In this document: positions 18,361 through 30,592 of the stretch, piece by piece
Numbering within the stretch: the first letter of the stretch is position 1
Layout of the letters: each line of letters starts with the position of its first letter
Assembly (NCBI GenBank): GCA_963575745.1
Contig: CAUYUJ010009868.1
Location: 359,110-423,109 of the forward strand
Reading direction: 5' to 3'
Length of the DNA: 64,000 nucleotides
Source of the DNA: Prorocentrum cordatum
Lineage: Eukaryota > Sar > Dinophyceae > Prorocentrales > Prorocentraceae
Translations under genes and position numbers: made by a program
The notes under the pieces: model-generated
Seen by the model: the letters and a program-made list of their open reading frames with translations, nothing else
Told to the model about the DNA's origin: nothing
The model's database searches: none

Positions 18361-20570
18361 TTGGGTCCAAAGGAAACGGGCGTTGTTGGTTGCTTTTGTC
18401 GGGCTCTCGGGATTTCCCGAGAGCGTCAGACAACGACTACGACTCAGGATGGAAATTTGGTCTAGGGGAGCGGTCACGGGGTCCAGGACCCGGTCCGTCC
18501 AGGACCCGTTTCCTACAGGGCGATTGTCGACCTCGGAAGGTGGATGTTTTGGGAGCGAGGCTCGAGGACCGAGGTTGTTGGTGGTTCGTTTCCGCCAGTA
18601 GTGGGCCCTGGGAGGCCTCTCTTCGCCGCGGCCGGTCTCGGATCAGGCTCCTGTGTGGGGCTGCGCTGCATGTGCCGCCTCTGTTTCTTCGCCCTTGGCG
18701 CCCGCCCAGCGCACCGCCGTCGTGAGGACGGCCCGCTTTTCGCATTCCTGTGGGACACTAGCAGGATCCGGCGCGAACTCGGCGACGCGCCGAGGTCGCT
18801 GCACTGTGCCTGCGCTGGCCACGTCTGGGCCCAGGATCGGCGCAGGTGCCTTCCTGGCCAGGCCAGGAGGGCGCACGGTGAGAATGTGGATGATAAGGAC
18901 CAGTCATTTTCCCAGGGTGCCCTTCCGTCCTTGCCCGTTCGGGGTCTGTCCTCAACGGTTTTCGCTGGCCAGCTGGCCAGCCTCTCCTTGCGTTGTGATT
19001 GCTTTTGGTCCCGGCGCCCGTTCGACAAGGACGGGGGATCGCTTAGGGTACCCTTGCGTCCTTGGGATTTTTTGCCGTGCGCCGCTTACACACTCCAACT
19101 ATTTGAGCGTCCAAGGATCTTGCGTCCCTGCCGTCAATCTTGACTCTATGCACCGGCCCTGGGCCTTTCCGTTTCAACGCAGGCCCGCGGCGGGCGGCAC
19201 GTCGCGCCCCGCGCGCGGCGTCATCCCGCGGCCGCGACAGACCCGCGGGTTTCGCGGGTCCGTGCCCCACAGCAGGGGTCGGTGGCGCCTCGTCGCCCGG
19301 TGGGGCCATCGGCGCTGGTGCCGATGGTCAGTGCATGCTCGCCATCCGCGCGGGCCTCCGAAAGCTCATGTTGTTTCGGCATCGCTCGGACGTGCTTTCC
19401 TGGGCGAGGACAGCGCCAGAACATCTGAGCAGCCCTCTTGGGCCATCCTGGATCATCAGGAGAAAATCACGAACGAAACCGAGTAATGCACGAGTACTGG
19501 ACGTCCGAAAGATGGCAACCCAGACATGCGACGTCCTGACTTGTTCAATACTGGGGTCCCTGGAAGTCCCGACCCTTTCCCCAGGACTGGCTTTTCATCC
19601 CGAGTCTTTTTTGACGGTTCGGGGCCAGGTAAGGGCCGTAGAGGCCCAAACTTATGAACAACCTCCCGCCCAGTTTTTTCACGACGCGAGCATGTTTGGG
19701 AAGTTGTTGCTGCCTACTTGTTCCGTCAGTCGCGGGCCCAGGGGCTGCAGGGGGCCTGGGCGCCACCGCCGCCAGCCGGGCGCGGCGCTCGAGGCCGTGG
19801 CCGCCATGCCGGCGCGAATTCTCGAATCTGCAGCCCGCGGGTTTCGTTCGTGCGCGCTTTCGGGCCAGAAGCTGCCAGGCGTGATCTCGCCAGAGGGGGG
19901 GGGAGGTACCGATACCGCTGCTCGTCCTGGAGGGCCCTCGTCGCCACGGCTGGATTCCCCCCGAGATTCTGGTCCGAACGCACCCAGGAGAGGTCTTGGG
20001 AGTTGGCATCTTGGGGCTTCAGGAAAAAACATATAAACACAAAGGGTTCTATTGGTTTACGCCAGAAGGGGGCGTCGTTGAGAGGGTGCCTGGCACGGAT
20101 GCGGGGATCGGTGTTGCGTTGATCTTTGGAGCTGGCGGTTTGCGTGGCAAGTGCGTTGAGCTGGTCGCATGTGTGCGGAACGCGTGACGGGTGGAAAGGC
20201 CGTTCGCCAGCCATTGGCAGTCCTCTGCCCGCGGGCCAGAACAAATCGTCGCGCGCTCGCAGCGGGGCGTGGGAAAGAGGGTTGGGAAGAGAACGCGCGT
20301 CTCATTCCCAATAAGTTCCTTCGATAGGCAGCAAACAGTTTTTTTTCTATTAATCTGCCGCACGGCCAACCGAACGAACGAACAACTGTCTCGGCGCGCA
20401 ATGTTAGCTCCGCTTGCGCGCATCCTGGCTTCCTTCCGTTGCTTCCTTCGCTTCTTTCTCGCCCTCCTCTTCTTTTTCCTCTTCCCCTGCTGTGCCTTGT
20501 CCCGCCCTCCTTTCCTTTCCAGCTCGGAGCTGTCACTGCGCGCGAAAAGCGCAACCCAAAGGGCGTTGCT
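18361..20570. other. GC-rich DNA without a recognised gene
   Basis: Several 100-300-codon frames exist on both strands (for example 18653-19486 and 19140-20036 plus), but they overlap each other, are rich in Arg, Pro, Gly and Ala, and show no motif. Such frames are expected by chance at this GC content. Confidence 0.6.
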
Positions 20571-20573
20571 GTA

Positions 20574-20718
20574 ATTCTTTTGTGTGCCACGAAGTCTCGT
20601 GTAATTCCTTTGTGTGCGGTCTGGTTGCGGTGCCAACGCGGGGGGCACACACAATGATTTCCTTTGTGTGCGATCGTGTTCGCCGCCCCCACAAGAGCAC
20701 GCGCGATTCCTTTGTGTA
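20574..20718 (+). repeat. Cluster of the 13-mer ATTCCTTTGTGTG
   Basis: Copies, exact or with one or two changes, lie at 20574, 20604, 20658 and 20706. Two more occur at 21164 and 21178. The reverse form (AACACAAAGGG) is near 20,035. Spacing is irregular (30, 54 and 48 bp). No function known. Confidence 0.85.
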
Positions 20719-22260
20719 GAGCTTTCTTTCCCGCCTCGAGGAACGCACGGGGCCTGGCGCTACAATCGCAAGGCCGCGGCGCCTGGCAGTGCGATGCAGC
20801 TGCGCCAGATACCGCGCCCAAAACGATCCTGCGTGGATTTCGACTCTTCCGCCGAAATCGCGGTGGCAGCTGGCCAGCCACATCGCCGGCCCTGGATGCC
20901 TGCGCGCGCTACTCGCTACTGCGTTTTGCTGCCGCGACGCGCGCTGCTGTCATTGATGAACAAACTGACGTTGCACGGTGGTTTGGCTGTGCCAAACCAC
21001 CATGGAATGTTTGTTGGTAGCGGATATTGGGATGTTGTCGCCGCCGACAGCCTTGTCACACCATACATGTCAACTGCATCCTAGAGCGCGGCCGTGCATC
21101 AACCCTGGTTCGGATCGCTGGGGAGCCAGTGTGCACATGCGTTGCACCGCCGGTGGTGCCAGAGCCCTTTGTGTGAAATTCCTTTGTGTGTTTTTCTGGC
21201 TCCTAGAAACGGCGCAGCACAGAAAACACAAGACAGGTCGAGTCGGCCCTGCTGCCTTGTCCCTCCCCCCTTTGGCGGGCGCGAGCAGAGGCCGTTGTGC
21301 TCCCCCGCCCCTCGGGCCCGCCCCGAGGTTTGCCCCTGTCCTCCCCTGGTGCGGCCTGCCTCGGCGTCGCGCGCTCTGGGCTGGTCCGCTTTCGTGATGC
21401 GGTGGCCAACGTGCAGCGATGTCGCGTCTCCGGCCATGCCAGCGGCCACGCCTTTCGCGTCCTCGTTTGCCTCCCACAAGTACCACGCCTCCAGAGGCAG
21501 TTCCACTTCCTCGCTGGTAGCCGTCGAGTATTCGGCTCCCCGAGCGAGTTCGGCAGCCGTCGGCCTGGCAAGCTTTTCGGGCGCTGCCGCCAGAGATGCC
21601 GCGTCGTCGAGCCTGACGAGGCCCGCTGCGGCTAGATGATCCACGCCATATGCGCGTAGTCCCTCTCCGTGGTCTCGGTCTCCCACGCAAAGAGGCGCGG
21701 CGTCCAGGGAGGGCGCTGCGGGCGCGGAGCGCGCCGGAGGTCCGGCGGCGGCCCGCGCGGCGGCGGCGGGCGGCGGCGGGGCGTCTGTCGCTGGGGCCCA
21801 GCGGTGTGGGCAGCTCGGCGGCGGCGGCCGCGCCCGCGCCCCAGCGCAGCGCGGCGGCCAATACCGGGGCCGCGCGCCAGGCGGCGACCATCATGGCTGT
21901 GGCACCCCGATTGGGGCCCCCTATCCCGTGCGGGAGGGAGTTCGGGGCGCGCTCCGAGCCAAAAACGGTTTGAGCGCACTCCCCTTTTCTGCGACCTCTC
22001 ACCCTTTAAGCCCTGCGGTCTAAGTTGCTTCCAATTTCGGCAGACCGTGGCCCAGGGTTCTCTCTGTTGGCGCCGCCGTGGAGCCCCTTGAGCCGTCTGG
22101 GTCTCGTGATGGGTGCTCTGGGAACCACTTCCTCTGGCTTCCGATTTGGCGGAATCTGAGGCCTGGCCACCCCGGGCCAGGGCCGCGCCCGGGGGCGGTG
22201 CCGCGCTGGACTCGTGCGCCTCGTCGCCGGGGTTCCTCAGGGGCAACGATTGGGGGGATA
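20719..22260. other. GC-rich DNA without a recognised gene
   Basis: Only chance-like overlapping frames rich in Arg, Ala, Gly and Pro. It includes the two distal copies of ATTCCTTTGTGTG (21164-21190). Nothing else supported. Confidence 0.55.
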
Positions 22261-22261
22261 G

Positions 22262-22433
22262 GCGCAGGGGAGGGCGCATCGACCCCCAATCGCCCATTGA
22301 TCGCCGATAGGGGCCCGATAGCAGCCTGACTGTAACGGCCCTCGGGGGTCTGCGCAGCTTTCTCGGGCTGGCGCTGGACCGCCCAGGAACGTGCGGATTC
22401 GCTGGGGGAGGTTATCGCCGATCAATCGGCGAT
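22262..22433. repeat. ATCGCCGAT / ATCGGCGAT inverted-motif cluster I
   Basis: It contains ATCGCCGATCAATCGGCGAT at 22414-22433, a 9-bp inverted repeat around CA. CCCATTGATCGCCGAT lies upstream near 22,290. The same vocabulary recurs at 25,750-25,870. Confidence 0.75.
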
Positions 22434-22712
22434 GTGTCGCCGATTCCAGGTCGATGTCGCCTCTCCCCCCCGTGCCAGCCCCCGCCCTTATCGTTGCCCC
22501 TCAGTTCCATGGTGTCGCGCGTTCATCGGCCGGTCTCGTCCACCCCCCTCTCTCCAGGCCTCGCGGGGGGCAGGCCCCCCTGGCGGCGCACAGCGGGAGT
22601 CCTCCATCGGTGGGGTCGGAGAGGGGCGAGGCCGATAAGCTGGAGGAGGGAGCTGGCAGACGTCGGGGAGAGCAGTGCGCTCCTGCAGTTCCCTCTTCGC
22701 CCTTCCCGTCCG

Positions 22713-22744
22713 GACGACGACGACGACGACGACGACGAACACGA

Positions 22745-22805
<61 letters not shown>

Positions 22806-23009
22806 CACGCCGACGCCGCCGACGCCGCCGCCGCCGACGACGGCGACGGCGACGCCGACGCCGACGCCGACGGCGACGCCGACGCCGACGCCGACGCCGC
22901 CGCCGCCGACGCCGACGACAACGACGACGACGGCGACGTCGACGCCGACGACGACGACGGCGACGGCGACGGCGATGGCGACAGCGGCGACGACGACGAC
23001 GACGACGAG
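22713..23009. repeat. GAC/GCC trinucleotide array
   Basis: About 300 bp made almost only of GAC and GCC triplets with some GGC. Frames encode poly-Asp/Ala, poly-Arg or poly-Thr/Pro depending on phase. A minority of triplets vary (CAC, GAT, AGC), so the array is old. Confidence 0.97.
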
Positions 23010-23639
23010 GCGCCATCCCTCCTCCCTGTTCCGTTCCCTGGGTTAGCGTTTGGGGGGCTTCTCTAATTTCGGTGGGGGGCGAGGAAACTAACGGGGGAGT
23101 TCTTGGAAAAATGGGCAGAAGTTTCGAGTCAGCAGTACAGCTTTCACCGCGAGTTGGCAGACCCCGAGAGTCGGGGCCCCCGTCATCCTTCCTCCTTCTC
23201 CTTTTTTCTTTGGGGTAGGGCTTGTTTGGGCCGAGTGGACTCGAGTGGACTTTGGCAGTGCTTCTGACTGAGTCTGGCCTGTCCGTTTGCCCCTTTCCCG
23301 AGTCACCCCGCGAAGCGAACGTCACCAAAATGCCTCCCCCCCCTTCGCTCCGTCACTCCGTCTCTCTCCCCGGGACCAGCTTTCGATCATGAGTCGTTTT
23401 TTGACGCTGTGGGGACCCAGGGACGGTTCCGAGGGTCCGAGAATTGAGAATTTCAGGTCGTTTCCCTCAGGCGCCTTTTTCTCCTCCTCCTATCTCATTT
23501 CTTCCTTGCCGCCTCTATGTTTCGACATCATTTTCCTGTCGCACCACAAAGCATATCTGTAGGGCGGGCCAGGCGTTTCGCTTGATAATTCCCCACCATT
23601 TATGATCCTAGAGTTTGACATGTGCAAAGCTTCACGGAT

Positions 23640-24175
23640 GGAGGGCCGGTGGTTTTCACAGTGTGGCTCTCCCTTGAGCGCCGCGCAGATTCGTATTAGG
23701 AGTTTCAGCAGTTTCGCGGATGGAGGGCGGGTCTTTTTCAAAATGTGGGTCTCGCCTTAGCGCCGCGCACATGCATCTTGAAAGTTTGCGACAGCTTCGA
23801 TAATCGACGACAAGTGGTTTTCAAGATGTGGTTTTTGCTTTTGCGACGCGCACATGTGTTGTACACGTTCGTAGCCGTTTGCAACAGCTTGACGGGCGGA
23901 TCGTTGCTCCTTTTCAAAATGTTGTTCTGGCCTATGCGCTGCGCACAGTTGTCTTGAAATAGAGCAGCCGTTTCAAGGATTCGTATGGTCGAAGTCCAAG
24001 GAATGGTATTTTGGTGCGGTTTAGGATTGCCAGGGCGCAACTGTCACTTTGATGATTCGCGGTGTTGAAGTCCCAGGATCGGTGTAATGGCACGGTTCTG
24101 GATTGTCAGGGCGCAACAGCCACGCTGATTCACGGCGCTGAAGTCCAAGCACTAGTGCTTTTCCCGCAGTGAGAA
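23640..24175. repeat. Two adjoining degenerate tandem-repeat families, ~80-90 bp units
   Basis: The first family has four copies around TTTTCAAAATGTGG followed by GCGCCGCGCACAT, anchored near 23,655, 23,736, 23,819 and 23,913. The second has three copies of GAAGTCC followed by ATTGCCAGGGCGCAAC, anchored near 23,992, 24,067 and 24,144. The units within each family differ by 20-30 percent by eye. Confidence 0.8.
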
Positions 24176-25740
24176 CAAATTCTTGCAGGGACCTCTGAAG
24201 AGAGAACTTGGACGGAGTTTTTGTGTCAACATCGTTGGTGCGCATTGGGTTTACACTGATCCTCCTCCTCCTCCTCCTCCACCTCACCTCACGTCCCCTT
24301 CCCTTGATCCCTTCCCCTCGCCTCCCTTCCCCCCTCTCCTCCCCAGCCCTTCCCCCTCCCGTCTCCCCGCTTCTTCTGGGTGCGGGCTGCCCTCCAGGCC
24401 GGCGGGGTTCTGCTGCCTGGCGGCCCCAAACCCGTTCGACTACTGCGGCTCCTGCCCCGGATTCGCGATGGCGCGCGCCCCCGCTGCAACGCCGGGGGAT
24501 GGGGCGTGTGTTCCATACCACCACGCTGCCCTTCTTATGATGCAACTCTTGGGAGGATATATGCGTGATCTTAAACCGACCTAATTCCGCATAGTCCCCA
24601 TTGATCCGGCTTGTGCCCGCTTTATCATGCTTCATCCTGGGCTTCTTGGCTTCATAAGTATTTGCCTATCTGGCTTCATGGTGCCTTAATCTGGCTCAGC
24701 AGCTTTGTTTTTTGTTGAAGATCTCCCAGGAGTTGCTTCTTATCCTTTCCCGCCAGATCATAAGGAGCCTTCTTTCATTAGAGGCGACTTCAAGACAGGA
24801 GGCGTCGTACAGCAACAGCGGGGACGCGGCAGGGCTGAATGCGCACTGAGGCGGGTGATAAAATGTGAAAAGCCGCGGAGTAGGGCAGATGAGTGATCTT
24901 TATGAGGGGAAACCTGGAGGCCTCGCGCGGCGCGTAGCAGTCGTATCATCTAGTCCAGACGTTCGCTCCGTAAGATACGTGTCGACGTCCGTGTGGCGAT
25001 GCTCCGCGTGAATCTGACGTGAGTCTGACGCGAATCAGACCTGAATCTGACGTAATCCGACGGGAAACCCGACGCGGATCTGGCGTACATTGGGTTTCCA
25101 GTTGCCGCGCGAGGCCTCCAGGATTTTCCTCAGAAAGCTCTGCGCCCAGAGCATGCAGCGCGTCACGCGTGGTGCGGGCGGCTCTGGCTCCAGAGCAGAA
25201 GGAGCCCGCCGACACCGTTGCGCCTCCCCGCGCACTTGGCCCTCTCGTACCTCCCGGAGCAGCACCTCCCGTGGCCGTGCCCAGGCGCGCACCAGAATCC
25301 TGGCCAGGGTGTGCCCAGCGCCCTGCCCAGCTCTGGCGCTGAACGGTCGCTACCCAGGCCAGTCTCACCCCCCCAGCTCCCCGGGTAATGGTAGCGACCG
25401 TACGCCGGGGGGGGGGGCGGCCTGCCCCCCTCCCCCCCACCCCCCAACTTGCTAGTGCTCGCGCGCATACACTGGTGGTCGCAGCGCACCCCCGTCCCGG
25501 CGTACCCCGTCCCGCCCGCCCAAGCGTCATTATCACCCGGGGTCCGACCACCTTCGGATAACGACCGTTACCCGACATAATCTTAAAAACAATCTCCTCG
25601 GGGAGCGGCACCGCCATTTCAATGCCCCTTCAAGCAGCAAGCTTCTTCCGCTCCTCCCTCCATCTCCTTCCCATCCTCCCGCTTCCCCTTCGTCCCTCCT
25701 CCCTCCTTGCTCCGTCCATCCTCGCCAGAGTAGATGGGGT
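24176..25740. other. No recognised gene; short CTC run and an 11-bp-like GAATCTGACGT repeat
   Basis: A pyrimidine-rich (CTC)n stretch lies near 24,260-24,360. At about 25,005-25,090 a short motif (GTGAATCTGACGT and variants) repeats six or seven times at about 11-bp spacing. The rest shows only overlapping chance frames. Confidence 0.55.
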
Positions 25741-25749
25741 CGGAGTATC

Positions 25750-25870
25750 TCGCCACATCGCCCATTAATCGGCGATGCGGCTCCACATGGAGCCCGATGT
25801 ATTCCACGCAGACGTCGCCAATGCATCGCCCACGTTGCCGATGCATCGGCGATGTATCGGTGATGCGGCG
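25750..25870. repeat. ATCGGCGAT inverted-motif cluster II
   Basis: Contains ATTAATCGGCGATG near 25,757, the perfect 14-bp palindrome GCCGATGCATCGGC at 25837-25850, and ATCGGTGATGCGG after it. It shares the motif and the CGCCCATTRATCG context with the cluster at 22,262-22,433. Confidence 0.75.
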
Positions 25871-26685
25871 CGATCCTCCGACACCATCTGCTTGGAACCT
25901 ACTGTGGGAGGCCCATGGCGGCCAGGGGCTCAGGTTAGCACCTTGGTGACGCTGGTTTGTTGTCGAGCCCCCCCCGGCTAGAAGGGCAGAAGAGGTGGTG
26001 AAAGGAGACAGGGCAGCAAAGCGAGTGCAAGAGAGGGCAGCAAGGCAGTCTGGCGCCGTCATAATCTTTCGTCGCCGCCACTGCCACCGCCGCCCCCGAC
26101 CTGGTTGCCGCCATCTCTGACACCAGCCGCTATTCCCGCCGCTCGCACTTGGGACCTCGCGAGTGGGGCGGTATAAGGGGCGGGGGGGTTCGGGGTGGAG
26201 AAGGAAGGGCGAGGGAGCGGGGGAAGGTCGTGGGAGAGGGGGGTAATTACACGGGCCCTCCGACGTAGTGATTTGCTCGAGACCGGTGCCAAGGAGCTCT
26301 CGTGCCGATCTCCAGGAGAGGCTTTGCGTGGGCGGGTCGCCTCGCGGTGGTCCAGAAGACGGCCTCCCAGCAGCGAAATCGCTCTCCAAAAATTCCCCTC
26401 GTGTTTTTCTTCGCGACGTCCAGGGTTCGGAAGGGTCAGCTGTACAACCGCAGTCCCCAGCCGGGGCCGCCCTGGGCCGAGGGATGGTGCGCACAGCCTT
26501 CCGCCTCGGAAGGTCCCGGTCAGGGACGGTGGTCGTGGTGGTGCATGCCTGCCTTCTGTGGGCAGAAGATTCGGGGGCGCAGGCCCAAGCTGGCGGGCCC
26601 CTGCGGAGCGTGCCATGGAAGTCAGCGGGCCATCACGGCTGCTGGGAGGGGGACTCCACGATGCTCGAACTAGCCACGTCTGCGA
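25871..26685. other. GC-rich DNA without a recognised gene
   Basis: Frames of 150-290 codons overlap on both strands without motifs. Nothing supported. Confidence 0.5.
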
Positions 26686-26740
26686 AGGAGGAGAAGGAGG
26701 AGGAGGAGGAGGAGGAGGAGGAGGAGGAGGAGTAGGAGGA
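26686..26740. repeat. Short GGA array
   Basis: About 18 GGA triplets, the right end grading into GTAGGAGGAGCAGG. A second short GGA run lies near 26,935-26,955, just before the GAT array. Confidence 0.95.
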
Positions 26741-26972
26741 GCAGGAGGAGAGTACGGTGGCCACAGTACCTTCGTCGTCCCGTCGTGTTGGCGTTCTTAT
26801 CTCTTGCCCTAACTTAGTAGTGATTCTCTACGAGCTGCTTTTCCCCCCCTCTCCCTGGCGATGGTCCTCCGGGGCGGGGTTGCCCAGTTCGCCGGCTGCT
26901 ACCAGGGGACCCGCTTTGATCGCAAAGGTCGCAGAGGAGAAGGAGGAGGAGGAGGACTAGGACGGGGAGGAC

Positions 26973-27762
26973 GCTGATGGATGATGATGACGATGATGGA
27001 TGATGATGCTGCTGATGCTGCTAATGATGATGGTAATTATGATGCTACTGTTGCACCCGATAATGACGATGATACTGCTACTGGTAATGATGATGATGAT
27101 GATGCAGATTATGATGATGATGATGCTGATGATGGTGATGATGATGCTGCTGTTGCCGAGGATGACGAGGATGACGATGATGATGCTGATGATTCTGCTG
27201 GGTGATGACGATGGTGGGGATGATGATGATGATGATGATGACGATGATGATACTGATGATGATGATGATGATGATGTTGACGATGATGATGCTACTGCTG
27301 ATGATGACGACGATGGTGATGATGCTGCTGCCGACGATGATGATGATGGTGATGATGATGGTTGTGGTGGTGGTGGTGATGATGATACTGCTGATGATGA
27401 TGTTGATGATGATGCTTCTGCTGATTATGATGTCTGATGGTGCGGATGAGGATGACAATGATGAGGATGATGATGACAATACTGGATGATGGTGTTGATG
27501 ATGATGATGATGATGATGATTCTGATGACGAGGATGATGCTGCTGCTGATGCTGATATTTCTGATGATGCTGCTGCTGATGATGAGGATGAGGATCATGA
27601 TGCTGCGGCTCAAAATGATGAGGATGAGGATGAGGATGATGATGATGAGGATGAGGATGATGCTGATGATAATGATTATGATGATGCTGATGATGTTGAT
27701 GCTGAACATGATGATGATGATGGTGATGATGATTCTGATGGGGACGATGATGAGGACGATGC

Positions 27763-27803
<41 letters not shown>

Positions 27804-28909
27804 TTGCTGATGATGCTGACTGTGATGATGCTGACGATGATGACGATGTTGTCGATCTTGATGAAGATGAAGATGGCGACGACGACGACGGTGATGATGA
27901 TGACGCTGATGTCGAGGATGCTGATGAGGATGATTTACGGTGATGGCTGATGATGACGCTTCTGCTGCTGATGAAGCTGATTCTGATGATTTTGATAGTG
28001 ACGGCGATGACGATTCGTATGACTATGTTGCTGTTTTTCGTGATGGCTGTGACGATGTCGCTGCTGCTGATACATGTGCTGCTGCTGATGATGAGGATGA
28101 TGATGATAACTATAACGATTACGATGACAATGGCGATGACGATGCTGATTGTGAATGCGATGACGGCGATGGTGATGATGCTGATAATGATGGATGCTGA
28201 TGATGATGCTGATGATGATGCTGATGTCGACGATGATGACGATGCTGATGATCATGCTTATGATGATGCTGGCGAGGATGCTGATGATGATGATGCTGAT
28301 GAGGATGATGATGATGATGATGATCATGATGATGCTGATGATGATGATGTTGATGATTCGGATGATGATGCTGATGCTGATGATGATGCTGCTTTTGCTG
28401 ATGATGCTGAGGATACTGACGATGATGCGGACGAGGCTGAGTATGATGAGATCGCTGCTGCTAATGATTGTTGTAGTGAGGGTGTTGCTGCTGACGGCAA
28501 TCACGATGATTCTGATGGGTGATGACGATGGTGGGATGATGATGGTGATGATGCTGGTGATGCTGCTGACGATGATGCTGATTGTGATGACCATGATGAC
28601 GACGACGATGGTGATGATGCTGCTGATGATGATGATGATTCTGATTCTGGCATTGGTGATGAGGACGATGATGCTGATGCATTATGGTGATGCTGTATTT
28701 GTGATTGACGCCGATGGGGATGATATCGGTGACGATGTTGTCGTTGCAAATGACGATGATGATGACGATGATGCTGCTGATGATGCTGATGATGATGCTG
28801 ATGATGCTGATGATGCTGCTGATGATGATGACGATGATGATGCTGATGGTGGTGATGATGATGTTGCTACTGCTGCTGATGATGATGCTGATGATGATGA
28901 TGATGATGC

Positions 28910-28947
<38 letters not shown>

Positions 28948-28993
28948 GTGATGATGCTGGTGATGCTGCTGCTGATGATGATGATAATAGTGG

Positions 28994-29049
<56 letters not shown>

Positions 29050-29050
29050 C

Positions 29051-29118
<68 letters not shown>

Positions 29119-29165
29119 CTGATAGTGATGTTTTTGCTGATCATTGTGATTATGCTGATGATGGC
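26973..29165. repeat. Very long GAT (ATG/TGA) trinucleotide array
   Basis: About 2.2 kb of GAT with interspersed GCT, GAC and GAG triplets, phase-shifted many times. The right third (28,860-29,130) is nearly pure. The plus strand translates to poly-Asp, poly-Met or poly-stop depending on phase, and the minus strand to poly-Ile, poly-His or poly-Ser. The many frames here are repeat artefacts. Confidence 0.98.
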
Positions 29166-29555
29166 TGAGGATGGTGATTCTGAGGATGAGGATCAGGATG
29201 AGGATGCGGATCACGATGATGAGGAGGATGATGCGGAGGCGGAGAGGGAGACTGATGAGGAGGAGGAGGAGTTGGTGGAGGGGGATGAGGGGGGAGTATG
29301 ATGAGGAGGAGAGGGAGGAGGAGGTGGGGGAGAGTAGGAGGAGTAGGAGGAGTAGGAGGAGGAGGAGGAGGAGGACGAGGCGCAGGATGAGGAGGAGGAT
29401 GACGATGCGGATAGTAGGACGCCAGGTAGGGAGCATGCGGATGAGGAGGAGGAAGAGGAGGAGGATGAGGAGTATGATATTGAGGAGGAGGAGGCGGAGG
29501 AGGCGGAGGAGGAGCACGAGGTGGAGAAGGGCGGCGAGGATGACCAAGAGAAAGT

Positions 29556-29587
<32 letters not shown>

Positions 29588-30245
29588 GGAGGAGGAGGAG
29601 GAGGAGGAGGAGGAGGAGGAGGAGGAGGAGGAGGAGGAAAGAGAGAGAGGGAGAGCGAGAGAGAGAGAGGGAGGAGGAGGTGGACCAGGCGCTATGGCTT
29701 TGTTGCTGAAGTCCGAGCGGCGTAAGAATGAGGAGGAATAGTATGCCGCTTTGAGGCTGAGGTCCGAGCATCGCGGATCGAGGAGGAGGTGGAGGAGGAG
29801 AACGAAGAGGAAACCAAGGAGGACGAGGCCGAGGACGAGGATGATGAGGAGGAGGACGAGGAGGACGAGGAGGAACAGGAGGAGCAGGAGGAGGAGGACG
29901 AGGAGGATGAGGAGGAGTAGGATGAGTAGTAGGAGGAGGAGGAGGAGAGAGAGAGAGAGAGAGGGAGGAGGAGGTGGATCAGGCGCGGCGCTATGGCTTT
30001 GTTGCTGACGTCCGAGCGGCGTAAGAATGAGGAGGACGAGTATGCAGCTTTGAGGCTGGGGGTCCGAACATCGCGGGTCGAGGAGGAGGTGGAGGAGGAT
30101 AACGAAGAGGAACACGAGGAGGACGAGGACGAGGCCGAGGACGAGGAGGAGGAGGAGGAGGAGGAGGAGGAGAATGAGCAGGAGGATGACGAGGAGGACG
30201 ACGAGGAGGACGACGACGATGAGGACGAGGACGAGGACGACCGTT
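29166..30245. repeat. GGA/GAG array with two embedded ~160-bp duplicated segments
   Basis: Purine-rich GGA repeats (pure at 29,560-29,638) are interrupted twice by near-identical complex sequence. The copies begin at 29681 and 29975, share CTATGGCTTTGTTGCTGA and GTCCGAGCGGCGTAAGAATG, and run on for about 160 bp. Segment and array were therefore duplicated together with a unit of about 290-300 bp. Encoded Glu/Asp-rich frames are not evidence of a gene. Confidence 0.9.
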
Positions 30246-30592
30246 GACGATGACGACGGCGGCGGCGGCGACGGCGGCGGCGGCGAAGACGACGGCGGCC
30301 GCGGCGGCGATCGGCGACGGCGACGGCACCCGCTGGGCGGTGGGGTCGCGCGCTGGCGCAGGCGCCCGAGGGTTCGGGGTGCGCGGCGTCGGAGGACAGC
30401 TGCAACCAGTGCGGAGGCCCTGGGGGGTCTTGGAGCCCGCTGGGGGTTCGAGAACGTTTTTTCCCAACCCTCCTGCGTTGGTTTCTCGTTTTGAATAGAG
30501 CACTGCGGTCGCACACCTTCCCGCCCGCTCTCCCCTTCTCTCCGACCTCTCACCTCGCTCCTTCCTGCGTGCCAGCTTGCCCCCTACCTGGC

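Noticed and set aside
18513-20036. Overlapping frames of 170-300 codons in GC-rich DNA
   Set aside because: They occur on both strands at once, lack motifs and are Arg/Pro/Gly/Ala-rich as expected from high GC content.
22391-23328. 275-codon Arg-rich frames on both strands
   Set aside because: They cover the GAC/GCC array; composition alone explains their length.
26973-29165. Long poly-Asp, poly-Met, poly-Ile and poly-His open frames on both strands
   Set aside because: They are translations of a GAT trinucleotide array in different phases, with no non-repeat domain attached.
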